Assembly: GCF_003363015.1 (NCBI RefSeq)
Contig: NZ_QRAP01000002.1
Coordinates: 551,756 to 615,755 of the forward strand
Length of the DNA: 64,000 nucleotides
From: Enterobacillus tribolii
GTDB lineage: Bacteria > Pseudomonadota > Gammaproteobacteria > Enterobacterales > Enterobacteriaceae
Direction: 5' to 3'
Shown here: positions 8,228-17,957 of the stretch, piece after piece
How positions within the stretch are numbered: position 1 is the first letter of the stretch
Layout of the letters: each line of letters starts with the position of its first letter
Made by a program: the position numbers and the translations under genes
The notes under the pieces: model-generated
What the model was told of the DNA's origin: nothing
The model's database searches: none
Seen by the model: the letters and a program-made list of their open reading frames with translations, nothing else

Positions 8228-9277
8228 TCAGAAATCGTAGCGTAATCCGACGATAACGGCATCATCGTTGATCTTCTCGTTTTTATTTGCCAGCGTTTTT
8301 AAGTAAGTTGCTGACAAATAAACACCTTTTGCCAGGGTGAGCTGCGACTCAACCCGCCAGCCTTCACGCTCGTATACATTCTGGCCGTCTTCATCCAGGA
8401 AGCTGTATCCGCCCAGCAGCTTAAATTCTTTGGTGAATTGGTAAGAGGCGATGGAATCGAAGCTTGTGTAATCATTGTCAGACTTTTTGTCCCTTTCAAT
8501 GGAGACTTTGCCGGCCGTTACGGCGAACGACAGATCGCTGTAATCGAGTTGTAACCCGCCCATCACCTGGCTGTGCTTCTTCCGGCCATCGGTGGTTTTG
8601 ACATTGTCCTGACGGTTATACTGGCTGGCAGCCAGCGCCGGGGTGATTTTTACGTCACCAATTTTGATCGTTTTGCGGTAGCTGGCCATCATGCCGTCAT
8701 CAAGCGCGTCATTGTCGCTGTTGCCGTTGCCGAAGACATACGCCAACTGCACCTGGTGCCCGCTAAAGTCGGCGTTCCATTGCAGGGTGCCGTCCTGACG
8801 GTTAAATTGGTAAGAGTCATCAATGGTGGTGATGCCGTAGTTATAGACGTTCGGCGTAAAGTTTTTATATTTGTCCGTCATACGCATAACCTGGTACAGC
8901 GGGTTTTTGGTACGACCGGCAATCAGTTCGCCATATTTGGCGTGGGAAAGCCCCAGATAAGCATAACGGGCGTCGAGATCCTTATCATTGGTTTTATTAT
9001 CGTCTTTTTCCGTACGAACCTGCCATTCCAGGCGGCCGACCAGCTTTGTGTCTTCCAGCAAAGGTAAATCGCGCGTTAAATAAATCCCCAAACGCCCCCC
9101 GATTTGGCTGCGGGAATCATCTTTTGCAAACGAGGCATCGCCATTCGCCAATTGCCATTCAATACGGCCGTAAATATCCAGCGTCGTGGCTTTATCTTTA
9201 TAGACGCTTATCGCCAGCGCTGACGTGCTTGCACCGGATAATGCAATGAATAATAGTGTGTTAGCCTTGATGTTCAT
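8228..9277 (-). CDS. Outer-membrane porin
   Basis: 349 residues: a 22-residue signal peptide ending ASTSALA, then a typical porin beta-barrel opening (LDIYGRIEWQL), alternating strands, and a C-terminal aromatic residue (IVGLRYDF), the BAM recognition signal. A constriction-loop-like PLYQVMRMTDKYKNF segment and GRTKNP resemble the general trimeric porin family rather than the shorter KdgM type. The start at 9277 was chosen over an ATG 72 bases upstream because AAGGA precedes it and it gives the signal peptide. The hydrolase gene follows 10 bases on. Confidence 0.88.
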   Translation of the reverse strand: MNIKANTLLFIALSGASTSALAISVYKDKATTLDIYGRIEWQLANGDASFAKDDSRSQIGGRLGIYLTRDLPLLEDTKLVGRLEWQVRTEKDDNKTNDKDLDARYAYLGLSHAKYGELIAGRTKNPLYQVMRMTDKYKNFTPNVYNYGITTIDDSYQFNRQDGTLQWNADFSGHQVQLAYVFGNGNSDNDALDDGMMASYRKTIKIGDVKITPALAASQYNRQDNVKTTDGRKKHSQVMGGLQLDYSDLSFAVTAGKVSIERDKKSDNDYTSFDSIASYQFTKEFKLLGGYSFLDEDGQNVYEREGWRVESQLTLAKGVYLSATYLKTLANKNEKINDDAVIVGLRYDF

Positions 9278-9697
9278 GCTTTCCTTCCCCCTGGAAATAA
9301 AATCGCTCAACCCTTTTGGCAGGGTTAAATAGATGTCACCGGACGCCATTAATTTTTAGTTACACTTGTGGGGGACGGATACGGGAATTGGTTTTTCTCA
9401 TATTGAACTGTGATGTTACGCGCATAAAATAGCTTAATGGTAGGTGGCTTTATTATTTAATGGTTTTTCTTTCATTAAATAAAAATAACGCTTTAATTAC
9501 TCTTTTCTGAATGGGGCCGTAAATCATCCGTTTATGTTAAACCCATCACGTTTTTAATGCCGTACCCCCCATGACATACGGGAAATGCATATTCCCCTAT
9601 TTATGCAAAAAGAATTGCTCCAGAATTCGGGCTATACAGATAAAATAGACGTGAATGATGCGCTGGTTATCGGCGACATACGTTACAGGAGTTCATA
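9278..9697. other. Divergent promoter region between porin and lyase genes
   Basis: About 420 bases, AT-rich around 9400-9520, without a plausible gene. It must hold promoters for the porin (minus) and the lyase (plus). I looked for CRP and KdgR boxes and found only poor matches. Confidence 0.5.
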
Positions 9698-11074
9698 ATG
9701 CAAGGCAGTCAAAGTTCGGTATTTGATTCAGAACTGTATTCATCTCTGTTTACGCAGCCGGAAATGAAAGAAATCTGGTCCGATGAAAACCTTCTTCGTT
9801 GCTGGCTGACCTTTGAATCAACCATCGCGCATGTGCAGGCTGAGTTAGCCATTATTCCCCGGGAGGCCGCCGCGGAAATCGCTGCCGCCTGCCAAACGCT
9901 GGATATCGACTGGCCGCGTCTGGCCGCGGAAACGCGCTCCGTCGGTATGGCGATTAAACCGCTGGTCGATCAAATTGCCGACGCCGGTTCTCCGCTGGTG
10001 AAAAAGTTTCTGCACTGGGGCTGTACGACCCAGGATCTGCTGGATACCGCGCTGGCTATGCGTATGAAGCAGACCCTGCAACTGCTGCGCAGTCAGCTGG
10101 TGCAACTGGGGGTAACGCTGAAAGCCATGGCGCTGGAGCACAAGCATACGGTGATGGTGGCCCGCACCAACTCCGTTGACGCGTCCGCCACAACATGGGG
10201 GCTGCATGTCAGCAGCTACCTGTCTGAACTGACCCGCCACCTTCAGCGCCTGGATCGCCTCTATCCGGCGGCGACCACCGGCCTCTTCGGCGGCGCGGTC
10301 GGCAACCTGGCGTCCGTCGGCGGTCAGGGAATGGAGACCCGCAAACGGCTGATGGATGCGCTGGGGCTGTCGTGCCCTGTCGGCATGAACAATGCCAGTC
10401 AGGATCACGTGGTTGAGGTGGTGCAGTTTTTCGCCCTGGTACACGGCACGCTGTGCCGCATGGCTAACGACGTTGAAACCCAGGGGCGTACGTCCGTGGC
10501 CGAACTGCGTGAAGGCGAGGGCGGCGGCGGTTCCAGCACCATGCCGCACAAAACCAATCCCCGCGCCAGCAATATGATTCAGACGCTTTCCCGCATGGGC
10601 TGGACCTACGCTTCCGGCGCGACCAGCCTGCTTGACCAGTGCGATGTGCGCGCTGCCTCCGCGCGCGTGCTTAACTGGACGCTGGTACCGGAGTCGGCGC
10701 TGACCCTGTCGGCCAGCCTTGAACGCGCCGTCCGGCTGTTTTCCCATCTGGTGGTGGATACAGAGAAGATGCGCAGCAACTTCGCCGCGTCGAAGAACTT
10801 CATTATGTCGGAATCCGTCTCCATGGTGCTGGCAGAGAAAATCGGGCGTGGCGCGGCTTATGACCTGATGAAGGCATTGTTGAAAGACGCTGATGGGTCA
10901 AAGGATCTGCTGCAGTGCGTGCTGGAAAGCCAGCCCGTACGTGCCGCGCTGACGGAGGATGAAATTGTCGCCGCCTGCGATCCGCTGTCTTATCTGGGCT
11001 GTAATGATGCGTTGATTGCTGAAACCGTCGCCGCTTTCGATGCTTACCCGCAAACCGCGGCGGCGCTGCGTTAA
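9698..11074 (+). CDS. Fumarase/aspartase-superfamily lyase (adenylosuccinate lyase / carboxymuconate cycloisomerase-like)
   Basis: 458 residues. The superfamily signature GGSSTMPHKTNP lies at about 278-289, with the catalytic serine in its flexible loop. The earlier conserved blocks are GCTTQD (about 108-113) and TGLFGGAVGN. Members cleave a C-N or C-C bond beta to a carboxylate, usually releasing fumarate. The opening FDSELYSSLFT resembles PcaB-type cycloisomerases, but no other protocatechuate genes are nearby. The neighbours are a C4-dicarboxylate carrier and malic enzyme, which favours a fumarate-releasing lyase on an N-substituted aspartate or similar. It ends in a strong bidirectional hairpin shared with the convergent RpiR gene. 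Confidence 0.9.
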   Translation: MQGSQSSVFDSELYSSLFTQPEMKEIWSDENLLRCWLTFESTIAHVQAELAIIPREAAAEIAAACQTLDIDWPRLAAETRSVGMAIKPLVDQIADAGSPLVKKFLHWGCTTQDLLDTALAMRMKQTLQLLRSQLVQLGVTLKAMALEHKHTVMVARTNSVDASATTWGLHVSSYLSELTRHLQRLDRLYPAATTGLFGGAVGNLASVGGQGMETRKRLMDALGLSCPVGMNNASQDHVVEVVQFFALVHGTLCRMANDVETQGRTSVAELREGEGGGGSSTMPHKTNPRASNMIQTLSRMGWTYASGATSLLDQCDVRAASARVLNWTLVPESALTLSASLERAVRLFSHLVVDTEKMRSNFAASKNFIMSESVSMVLAEKIGRGAAYDLMKALLKDADGSKDLLQCVLESQPVRAALTEDEIVAACDPLSYLGCNDALIAETVAAFDAYPQTAAALR

Positions 11075-11083
11075 GCCTTTCGG

Positions 11084-11115
11084 TTCCCGCCGGCAAACGG
11101 ATTTGCCGGCGGGAA
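11084..11115. terminator. Bidirectional hairpin terminator
   Basis: Perfect 14-bp stem TTCCCGCCGGCAAA / TTTGCCGGCGGGAA with a 4-base loop, in the 48-base gap between two convergent genes. No long T-run on either side. Confidence 0.75.
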
Positions 11116-11122
11116 TGAACGA

Positions 11123-12010
11123 CTAACCAGGAAGGGGAGAAAAGGTTTCAAAGAAGACAAACAGCTCCTCCAACTGCTCGAAATTTCCCTCGCCTTCGCC
11201 TTTCTCATAGGCCAGATGCAGCACCAACTCGATAAAAAAGAAACCGACGATCCGGCTTTTAAACACGGACTGCGTGTCGCTGGGCAGCACGAATTGCAGG
11301 TTACAGAATTTGCCGTACGGATTGGATTCCGCGTTGGTGATCAGTACCACCGTCGCGCCTTTTTTACGGCACCATTCGGTAATGCGGATCACGACCCGGT
11401 TGAAGCGGTAATAGGAGAACACGATCAGCACGTCCTGCTCCGTGACGGTCAGCAACGACTTCGGCAATTCGCCGACGTCCATGGAAAGCAGCGTAACCCG
11501 ATCGCGGAAATATTTTATCAGCGTCGTGAAGTGTTTCGCCATGGCATGGGAAGACGCGGGTCCGATAACATATATATGCCGGTCGGTATTCAGGATAATT
11601 TCAATAAATTTATCGAGACTGTCGATATTGATGTTATTTTTAAAACTCTCAAACAAGGTCGTAACATTTTTATTGAATTCGGTGACAATTTGCGCCGTGG
11701 TAATCTTGTCTTTTACCTGAATGCGGGATGCCAGTTCAAACGGCGGCACCATTTTTTGCTGCGTCAGCGTATTTTCCAGCACGCGCCGGAAGTCAGCATA
11801 GCCGATAAATCCCAGTTTATTTAAAAAACGCCCCACCGTTGCTTTACTGACCATGGCATTACGGGCAATGTCAATGATGCCGTGAAAAGGCAGTTCGTTA
11901 AAATGCTCACGAATATAGGCATCAAGGCGGTGTTCTGACTCCGTTAGTGAAGATAAATGGGTCGTTTTTGAAATGTATTTCTCTAATGTTAAAGAGACGT
12001 TCTTTTCCAT
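11123..12010 (-). CDS. RpiR/MurR-family transcriptional regulator
   Basis: 295 residues: an N-terminal helix-turn-helix of the RpiR type (SKATVGRFLNKLGFIGYADFRR at about 54-75), then a SIS sugar-isomerase-like domain (HIYVIGPASSHAMAKHF at about 149-165; DVLIVFSYYR). SIS domains normally bind phosphosugars, but this regulator sits between a lyase and a DcuC-type carrier, so its effector may be a dicarboxylate or a pathway intermediate. It is convergent with the lyase and divergent from dcuC. A perfect palindrome at 12248-12261 in the shared upstream region is a candidate site. Confidence 0.9.
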   Translation of the reverse strand: MEKNVSLTLEKYISKTTHLSSLTESEHRLDAYIREHFNELPFHGIIDIARNAMVSKATVGRFLNKLGFIGYADFRRVLENTLTQQKMVPPFELASRIQVKDKITTAQIVTEFNKNVTTLFESFKNNINIDSLDKFIEIILNTDRHIYVIGPASSHAMAKHFTTLIKYFRDRVTLLSMDVGELPKSLLTVTEQDVLIVFSYYRFNRVVIRITEWCRKKGATVVLITNAESNPYGKFCNLQFVLPSDTQSVFKSRIVGFFFIELVLHLAYEKGEGEGNFEQLEELFVFFETFSPLPG

Positions 12011-12247
12011 AATAGTAATCCTTGTACATCAACGGATAAATAGATACTATATTTTTTAATAAGTGATGTCTAACCACATTAATAATGTTTGGGTTGTCCT
12101 TCAGTATAGCGATTGGCATATTTTCTGTTATGAGATCGTGCGCACAATCCCCGGCGGGAAACACATTTTCTCATAGCTCATATAGCCCGACTTCGATCAT
12201 GATTTCATTACGCCATCACCCTCTGATTTTATAGAACATTAGGCCCT

Positions 12248-12261
12248 CTAATTATAATTAG
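12248..12261. promoter_or_regulatory. Perfect palindrome upstream of dcuC-like gene, candidate operator
   Basis: CTAATTATAATTAG is a 14-bp perfect palindrome centred about 40 bases before the dcuC-like start codon. It would overlap or adjoin the core promoter. Binding by the neighbouring RpiR protein is an inference. Confidence 0.45.
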
Positions 12262-12293
12262 CCGCCTTAATAGAAAAATAAAAGGACGATCTC

Positions 12294-13670
12294 ATGACCG
12301 CATTTGTAATCGCAATCGTGATCACTATCATTGCAGCATGGTTAATCATCAAGAACTTTCAGCCTCAGACGGTGTTGCTGCTGGCTGGTTTGTCGTTGCT
12401 GACCATTACTGCCGTCTTCTACCCTGAAAAGAGCATACTCTACGGTAAAGCCGCCTCAACCGGTTCTACCTGGCTGGATATTTTTGCCTTTGCCAAAGGC
12501 TCGCTTTCCACGCAGATCGCCGGTATCGGTTTGATCATCATGGCGGCGGGCGGTTTCGCCAGCTACATGGATCACATTAAAGCGTCCAACGCGATGGTGA
12601 GTATTTGTATTCGCCCTCTGCAAATCATCAGGGCGCCCTATGTGATTCTGGCGCTGGGCTATATCTGCGCGCAGCTGCTGCACGTCGCGATTTCCAGCGC
12701 CGCCGGGCTGGCGATGATGTTATTGGTGACCTTCTTCCCGGTGCTGGTGCGCCTGGGCGTGAGTAAGGCGGCGGCGGCGGCGATGATCGGTCTTTGCGCC
12801 TTTATGGACTTAGGCCCTGCGGTCGGTACGGCCAACCTGGCGGCCAAACATGCCGGTATGGAAGCCGCCGTCTACTTTGCGCATTATCAGATGCCGGTGG
12901 CCGTTGCCGTTATGCTGGTCGTTTCGGTGCTGATTTTCTTCACCGCCAAATACTTTGACAAGAAAGATGGTCATGTCGTCACCAGCCAGACGATGAACGA
13001 CGCCGCGCCTGAGGACGAGAATGGGGAACGCACGCCGGGCCTGTATGCCTTCCTGCCCGTGTTCCCGGTGATCCTGGTGCTGGTCTTCAGCCCGCTGGTG
13101 ATTACGTCCATTAAAATCGACGTGGTTACCGCCATGATTATCGGTACGATGCTGGCGTTCGTGTGCGAACTGTTCGTTAAACGCGACTTCCGTGCCTGCT
13201 GTAAGGGCGTGCAGGTGTTCTTCAAAGGAATGGGCGGCATGTTTACCAGCGTTGTTTCGCTGCTGGTGTGTGCGGATATCTATGCGCAGGGCATGCAGAA
13301 AATCGGCGCGGTGGATTACCTGCTTGAGATGGTGCAAAACGCGGGCTTCGGCTTTGCCAGCATGACCGTCGTGATGACGCTGCTGGTTGGCGTCACCGCG
13401 CTGCTGACCGGCTCTGGCGTTGCGGCATTCTTCTCTTTCTCCGGCATGGCGCCGGCTATCGCGACCAAATTCGGCGAAAGCGCCGTGCACATGATTCTGC
13501 CGATGCAGCTGATGGCCGGGATGGGACGCTCCATTTCTCCTGTTGCCGGGATCATCATTGCGGTCAGCAAAGCCGGCGAATGTTCACCGTTCATGATCGT
13601 GCGCAGAACCTTAATTCCGGCGCTCGGCGGTATGCTCACCATGCTGCTGGCCAACTTCCTGTTGTTCTGA
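12294..13670 (+). CDS. dcuC: DcuC-family C4-dicarboxylate transporter
   Basis: 458 residues, strongly hydrophobic, with about 11-12 membrane segments. The family strings [33 protein letters not shown] and [21 protein letters not shown] are recognisable from DcuC of E. coli. Members exchange or export succinate, fumarate, malate or aspartate across the inner membrane. A hydrophilic loop at about 225-245 ([14 protein letters not shown]) is cytosolic or periplasmic. The start has AAAGGACG just upstream. NAD-malic enzyme follows after 88 bases in the same direction, so uptake and decarboxylation are probably co-ordinated. The symbol is by family; orthology to E. coli dcuC is not proved. Confidence 0.9.
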   Translation: MTAFVIAIVITIIAAWLIIKNFQPQTVLLLAGLSLLTITAVFYPEKSILYGKAASTGSTWLDIFAFAKGSLSTQIAGIGLIIMAAGGFASYMDHIKASNAMVSICIRPLQIIRAPYVILALGYICAQLLHVAISSAAGLAMMLLVTFFPVLVRLGVSKAAAAAMIGLCAFMDLGPAVGTANLAAKHAGMEAAVYFAHYQMPVAVAVMLVVSVLIFFTAKYFDKKDGHVVTSQTMNDAAPEDENGERTPGLYAFLPVFPVILVLVFSPLVITSIKIDVVTAMIIGTMLAFVCELFVKRDFRACCKGVQVFFKGMGGMFTSVVSLLVCADIYAQGMQKIGAVDYLLEMVQNAGFGFASMTVVMTLLVGVTALLTGSGVAAFFSFSGMAPAIATKFGESAVHMILPMQLMAGMGRSISPVAGIIIAVSKAGECSPFMIVRRTLIPALGGMLTMLLANFLLF

Positions 13671-13758
13671 AAGGCGTGTCGATAGCGCGATGGCGTTAAA
13701 AACAGAGAGTCCCGATAAAAGTCTTTCACTTTCAACATCAGGTAGCCGGACGTACGTT

Positions 13759-15453
13759 ATGTTCAACGAAACAAGAGATAATTTGCTTTATATTCCGTAT
13801 TCAGGCCCGGTTTTACTGGAATCTCCGCTGCTGAATAAGGGCAGCGGATTTACTGAAGCCGAACGCGAAACATTTAACCTGAACGGCTTGCTGCCTGCGG
13901 CGGTTGAGACGATTGAAGAGCAGTCGCTGCGGGCCTACCAGCAGTTTTTGGATATCAGGTCGGACATTGCCCGTCATATCTACCTGCGTAATATTCAGGA
14001 CACCAACGAGACGCTGTTTTACCACCTGGTGAGCAAGCATCTGGTGGAAATGATGCCGATTATTTATACCCCGGTGGTCGGTCATGCCTGCGAACACTTT
14101 TCCGACATCTATCGCCGGGCCAGAGGATTATTCATCTCCTGGCCGGACCGGCATATGATCGACGATATTTTGCACAACGCCACCAAGCAGAATATTGCGG
14201 TGATTGTCGTGACCGACGGCGAGCGGATTCTCGGCCTGGGCGATCAGGGGATCGGCGGCATGGGTATCCCGATCGGCAAGCTGTCGCTGTACACCGCCTG
14301 CGGCGGGATCAACCCGTCGCATACCTTGCCGATACTGCTGGATGCGGGAACCAACAATTCCCAGTTGCTTAACGACCCGCTGTATATGGGCTGGCGTCAT
14401 CCGCGCATTACCGGCGCGGAGTATTTTGAATTCGTCGACATGTTTATCAGCGCGGTCAAGCGTCGCTGGCCGAATGTGTTATTGCAGTTTGAAGACTTCG
14501 CCCAACAGACGGCCATGCCGCTGCTGAACCGCTACCGGAATGAACTCTGCTGTTTCAATGATGATATCCAGGGAACGGCAGCGGTGACGCTGGGATGCCT
14601 GATCGCGGCCAGTCAGGCATCCGGCCGCCGGTTATGCGATCAAACCGTGGTCTTCCTGGGGGCAGGCTCGGCCGGATGCGGCATCGCCGAACATATCGTC
14701 ACGCAGATGGTGGCGGAGGGGCTGAGCGACGAACAGGCGCGTGCGCGCATTTACATGGTGGATCGCTTCGGCCTGCTCACCGATGACCAAACCAATCTGG
14801 CTGATTTCCAGACGCCGCTGGCGCAGCCGCGCTCGCGCCTGGCGGGGTGGGACGGCCAGCAGGAGGCTTTCTCGCTGATGGACGTGGTGCGTCAGGCGAA
14901 GCCGTCCGTGCTGGTTGGCGTCAGCGGGCAGCCGGGGTTGTTCAGCGAGGCGGTGATTCGGGAAATGTACTGTCACTGCCCGCAGCCAATCATCATGCCG
15001 CTTTCTAACCCGACATCGCGCGCCGAGGCCCGGCCGGAAGACATTCTGCGCTGGACCGACGGCAACGCGGTGATTGCCACCGGCAGTCCGTTCGAGCCGG
15101 TCAGCTATGAAGGGAAAATTTACCCTGTTGCTCAATGCAATAACGTGTATATCTTCCCCGGCGTGGGGTTGGGCGTATTGGTCAGCCGCGCCACACGCGT
15201 CACGGAAAATATGATGATGGCGGCCAGCCGCACGCTGGCAAGCTGTTCGCCGCTGGTACGCGACGGGCACGGCCCGCTGCTGCCCAGCGTGAATGATATC
15301 CGGCAGGTGACGCAGGCCATCGCCCTCAACGTTGCCCTGGCTGCCCAGCTTGATGGCGTTGCCGTCGAAATCCCGCCGGAAACGCTGCGCCACGATATCG
15401 CGGCCGGTTTCTGGCAGCCGCAGTATCTTCGGTATAAGCGGACATCGTTCTGA
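13759..15453 (+). CDS. maeA: NAD-dependent malic enzyme (oxaloacetate-decarboxylating)
   Basis: 564 residues, aligned by memory almost end to end with E. coli MaeA/SfcA (565 residues). Visible are [19 protein letters not shown] at the N-terminus, [16 protein letters not shown], the active-site segment [20 protein letters not shown], the divalent-metal region LLQFEDFAQ with [15 protein letters not shown], and the NAD-binding [13 protein letters not shown]. It converts malate to pyruvate and CO2 with NAD. An in-frame ATG 69 bases upstream (13690) would add 23 residues absent from MaeA, so 13759 is preferred although its ribosome site is weak. Placed after a dicarboxylate carrier, it would feed imported C4 acids to pyruvate. 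Confidence 0.93.
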   Translation: MFNETRDNLLYIPYSGPVLLESPLLNKGSGFTEAERETFNLNGLLPAAVETIEEQSLRAYQQFLDIRSDIARHIYLRNIQDTNETLFYHLVSKHLVEMMPIIYTPVVGHACEHFSDIYRRARGLFISWPDRHMIDDILHNATKQNIAVIVVTDGERILGLGDQGIGGMGIPIGKLSLYTACGGINPSHTLPILLDAGTNNSQLLNDPLYMGWRHPRITGAEYFEFVDMFISAVKRRWPNVLLQFEDFAQQTAMPLLNRYRNELCCFNDDIQGTAAVTLGCLIAASQASGRRLCDQTVVFLGAGSAGCGIAEHIVTQMVAEGLSDEQARARIYMVDRFGLLTDDQTNLADFQTPLAQPRSRLAGWDGQQEAFSLMDVVRQAKPSVLVGVSGQPGLFSEAVIREMYCHCPQPIIMPLSNPTSRAEARPEDILRWTDGNAVIATGSPFEPVSYEGKIYPVAQCNNVYIFPGVGLGVLVSRATRVTENMMMAASRTLASCSPLVRDGHGPLLPSVNDIRQVTQAIALNVALAAQLDGVAVEIPPETLRHDIAAGFWQPQYLRYKRTSF

Positions 15454-15579
15454 TAATGCAGGGGCGCCTGCGTTTATGCCGCCGATAACGGCGTTGAATA
15501 TCCTCGAAAAAGCAGCAGGATATTTAGCGCTCCGGCTGTTAAAGTAGGCGCTCCCTCTCCAGATAACGATGGGCCGGTG

Positions 15580-16152
15580 ATGAGCGACGAGCCGCAGCAG
15601 GACAGATCAAAAAAGACGTGCATAAATATCGGTAACAACGTGAAACAGTTCCGGATAGCCAGGGGCCTGTCGTTAAATGAGTTATCCCGTTTATCCGGCG
15701 TTTCCAAGGCTGCACTGTCCAAACTGGAGTCGGGGAGTTCGAACCCCCGGGTTGACACGCTGGACGCCATCGCCGGCGCGTTGCGCCTTCCGCTGGGCGA
15801 CCTGCTTGGCAGCAATAATGAACGTTACCCTTATCTGGAAAAAAACACCGGCTATGACGGCGAATATTCCCAGACGATGAAGTTTCGTATTGGTCAGGGA
15901 AACACCAGCGAAATATGGCACCTGCAAATGAAACCCGGCGCCATCATTAGCAGTCCGGCCCATATTACGGGAACGTATGAACATATTATGGTTCATCTCG
16001 GTACGTTAATGCTGCGTATTTCCGACGATGAAAGCATTGTCCTGTACCCCGGCGATTTCTATGCGTTTCCCGGCGACGTTCCGCATGCCTATGTCAGCGC
16101 CGACACCGCCGTGAGCGCGACGGTAATAATGTCGTACGCTGCGCACGGTTAA
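15580..16152 (+). CDS. XRE-family regulator with C-terminal cupin domain
   Basis: 190 residues from the ATG at 15580; a GTG directly before it is also possible. The helix-turn-helix lies at about 25-75 (QFRIARGLSLNELSRLSGVSKAALSKLES). The C-terminal half is a small-molecule-binding cupin (LGTLMLRISDDESIVLYPGDFYAFPGDVPHAY). This architecture is typical of repressors of amine, amino-acid or polyamine genes. Its target is not obvious: it lies between maeA and a convergent AlaX-type gene. The effector is unknown. Confidence 0.9.
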   Translation: MSDEPQQDRSKKTCINIGNNVKQFRIARGLSLNELSRLSGVSKAALSKLESGSSNPRVDTLDAIAGALRLPLGDLLGSNNERYPYLEKNTGYDGEYSQTMKFRIGQGNTSEIWHLQMKPGAIISSPAHITGTYEHIMVHLGTLMLRISDDESIVLYPGDFYAFPGDVPHAYVSADTAVSATVIMSYAAHG

Positions 16153-16277
16153 AAAAGCGGGGGTGGCAACGCCCCGGTTTGCAAACATACATATTCTTGC
16201 CACCGTAAATGAGGATTCAGCGACTCCGTTTCTGAATGGCGCGGCGCGTAATTTCAACGACGCCGTGTGGCCAGCCC

Positions 16278-16958
16278 TCAAACAGGCTCATTCTCCAATG
16301 CGATATGTCCGGCGTCGTAACTGATGCGCAGCGTGCCCTTCTTAAACTTGATCGCTTTGATAGAAAATGTGCTGATTTTATTGAGATTGTCGGTGTGCGT
16401 GCCTGCGCAGGGCATCGGCTCGGCGCCTTCAATCTGACTCATGCGCGTCGTGCCTTCATACCAGGTGTCCACCCGGCCGCCGTTGCGTAAGCGCGTGCGG
16501 ATGACTTCTTCGATTTCCTCCGTTGGCAACTGTTCGGGTTGTACCGCCTGAGAGCCGGAGGCGGAAAACTCAACCCGCGACTCGCCCGGAAAATGATGGC
16601 CTCGCACGGCCATCCAGCCATAGCGGCGCATCTCCCAGTTCAGCAAGTGGCCCGCCGTATGCAATGCTGCATGACGGATGCGGTCGTCCGCAGAGAGCGC
16701 TGAAGTGACCTTTTCCTGTGCCGGAGCGGAAAACGGCGCCGCCGGATAGAGCGCTACCTGGCCTGACCCCAGTTTTCTGACGCTGACCGGGATACCGTTG
16801 ACCCAGCCGCGGTCAGCCGGTTGCCCGCCGCCCTGGGGATGAAAGATGTTCTCCCGCAGGACGATCCATTGCCCCCATTCATCGGCGCCGCTGGCAATAA
16901 CGTCGCTTAGTGCGCTGAAGCAATAAGTATCTTCGAGATAATGCTGGATTTGGTGCAT
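16278..16958 (-). CDS. AlaX-type alanyl-tRNA editing protein
   Basis: 226-residue stand-alone homologue of the editing domain of alanyl-tRNA synthetase. The glycine-rich GGGQPADRG is at 43-51. The zinc ligands are HTAGH (His100, His104) and CAGTH (Cys184, His188), all intact. Such proteins hydrolyse mischarged Ser-tRNA(Ala) or related tRNAs in the cytosol. The start at 16958 has AAGGAG 8 bases upstream; upstream in-frame codons are discarded because they look unlike the family. It is divergent from the deoR-like gene, so the paired 14-bp repeats between them could affect both. Confidence 0.9.
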   Translation of the reverse strand: MHQIQHYLEDTYCFSALSDVIASGADEWGQWIVLRENIFHPQGGGQPADRGWVNGIPVSVRKLGSGQVALYPAAPFSAPAQEKVTSALSADDRIRHAALHTAGHLLNWEMRRYGWMAVRGHHFPGESRVEFSASGSQAVQPEQLPTEEIEEVIRTRLRNGGRVDTWYEGTTRMSQIEGAEPMPCAGTHTDNLNKISTFSIKAIKFKKGTLRISYDAGHIALENEPV

Positions 16959-17086
16959 CGCAGGGCTCTCCTTGATTGTTCGTTTTAATATATCATTGGT
17001 ATTTAAAAGCGAACAAATGTTTTGTCTGTTCATTTTTGTGATGCGGCGGAAAGCAGGGGGCATTATCAGAAGCAGATCGGACTTTT

Positions 17087-17143
17087 TGCATTTATTTGCA
17101 TTGTTGTGCGGTTTATTTTGCCTTGATTTTGCAAATAAATGCA
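17087..17143. promoter_or_regulatory. Widely spaced 14-bp inverted repeats, candidate DeoR-type operator pair
   Basis: TGCATTTATTTGCA at 17087-17100 and its exact reverse complement at 17130-17143, spacer 29 bases, ending 35 bases before the deoR-like start. Each arm is itself bounded by TGCA. The geometry fits autoregulation by the adjacent DeoR-family protein; that link is inferred. Confidence 0.6.
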
Positions 17144-17178
17144 TGTGATGTTAGGCTTTGCGCATCAAGGAGAATGCC

Positions 17179-17940
17179 ATGCTGATTGAAGACCGTTTAA
17201 ATAAGATCAGAAAGATCATTCAGGAGCACAACAGCGTGTCCATCGAGTTTCTGGTGTCCCGGCTGGGCGTGTCGAAGGACACCGTGCGGCGCGATCTGAT
17301 TAAGCTGGAGCAGGACAACATCATCAGGCGCACCCACGGCGGTGCGGTCATCAACCGCCGCGATGCGCTGATTTTTGATTATGACCAGCGCTCGGAAACG
17401 CTGAGCCCGGTGAAGAAACACATTGCGCAGAAAGCGGCCGGGATTATCAAAAATAATGCCAGTGTGATCTTCGACGCATCCACAACGGTGGAGGCCGTCA
17501 TCCCGTATCTCAGCGATAAACACATCCTGGCGATTACCAACTCCTTAACTAACGCCAACCGGCTGGCAAAAAACAAAACCAGCGACGTGAAGCTACTGCC
17601 GGGCGATCTGCATAAAGAACAGCTGTTTTTGTACGGCAGCGAAACCATCCGGAAAATTGCGGACTACCGTGTCGATTACGTTCTGCTGGGGATTTTTGCC
17701 ATTTCAACTGAAGGCATCTTTATCCATACGGAAGAGGAAGGGCTGGTTAAACGGCAAATGGTCATGCAGGGAATGAAGGTTATTGCGCTTGCCGATCACA
17801 CGAAAATAAACACAACGGGATTTTTTAAGGTGTGCGATCTCTCGTCGGTCGACTGCCTGATTACCGATGTTCGCCCCGATGAAGATTTTTGCGCAGCGCT
17901 AAAAGAAAACGGCGTTGAGCTGATACTGTCTACCCGCTAA
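17179..17940 (+). CDS. DeoR-family transcriptional regulator
   Basis: 253 residues. The N-terminal DeoR helix-turn-helix is clear (SVSIEFLVSRLGVSKDTVRRDL, then RRTHGGAV at about 54-61), followed by the DeoRC sugar-phosphate-type effector domain with DASTTVEAVIPYL and LLGIFAISTEGIF. The start at 17179 has AAGGAG at good spacing; a TTG 21 bases earlier is less likely. The M24-family gene begins 17 bases after the stop, so the two form an operon and the M24 protein is the probable regulated product. The inverted repeats just upstream are its likely operator. The ligand is unknown. Confidence 0.92.
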   Translation: MLIEDRLNKIRKIIQEHNSVSIEFLVSRLGVSKDTVRRDLIKLEQDNIIRRTHGGAVINRRDALIFDYDQRSETLSPVKKHIAQKAAGIIKNNASVIFDASTTVEAVIPYLSDKHILAITNSLTNANRLAKNKTSDVKLLPGDLHKEQLFLYGSETIRKIADYRVDYVLLGIFAISTEGIFIHTEEEGLVKRQMVMQGMKVIALADHTKINTTGFFKVCDLSSVDCLITDVRPDEDFCAALKENGVELILSTR

Positions 17941-17957
17941 CGATGAGGTCAAGGAAC

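Noticed and set aside
9400..9520. KdgR or CRP boxes before the porin gene
   Set aside because: Only half-sites match; pectin-type regulation cannot be claimed.
14632..15393. Long minus-strand frame opposite maeA (and similar ones opposite tssM, tssC and the lyase gene)
   Set aside because: GC-rich codon-third-position shadows of well-identified genes.
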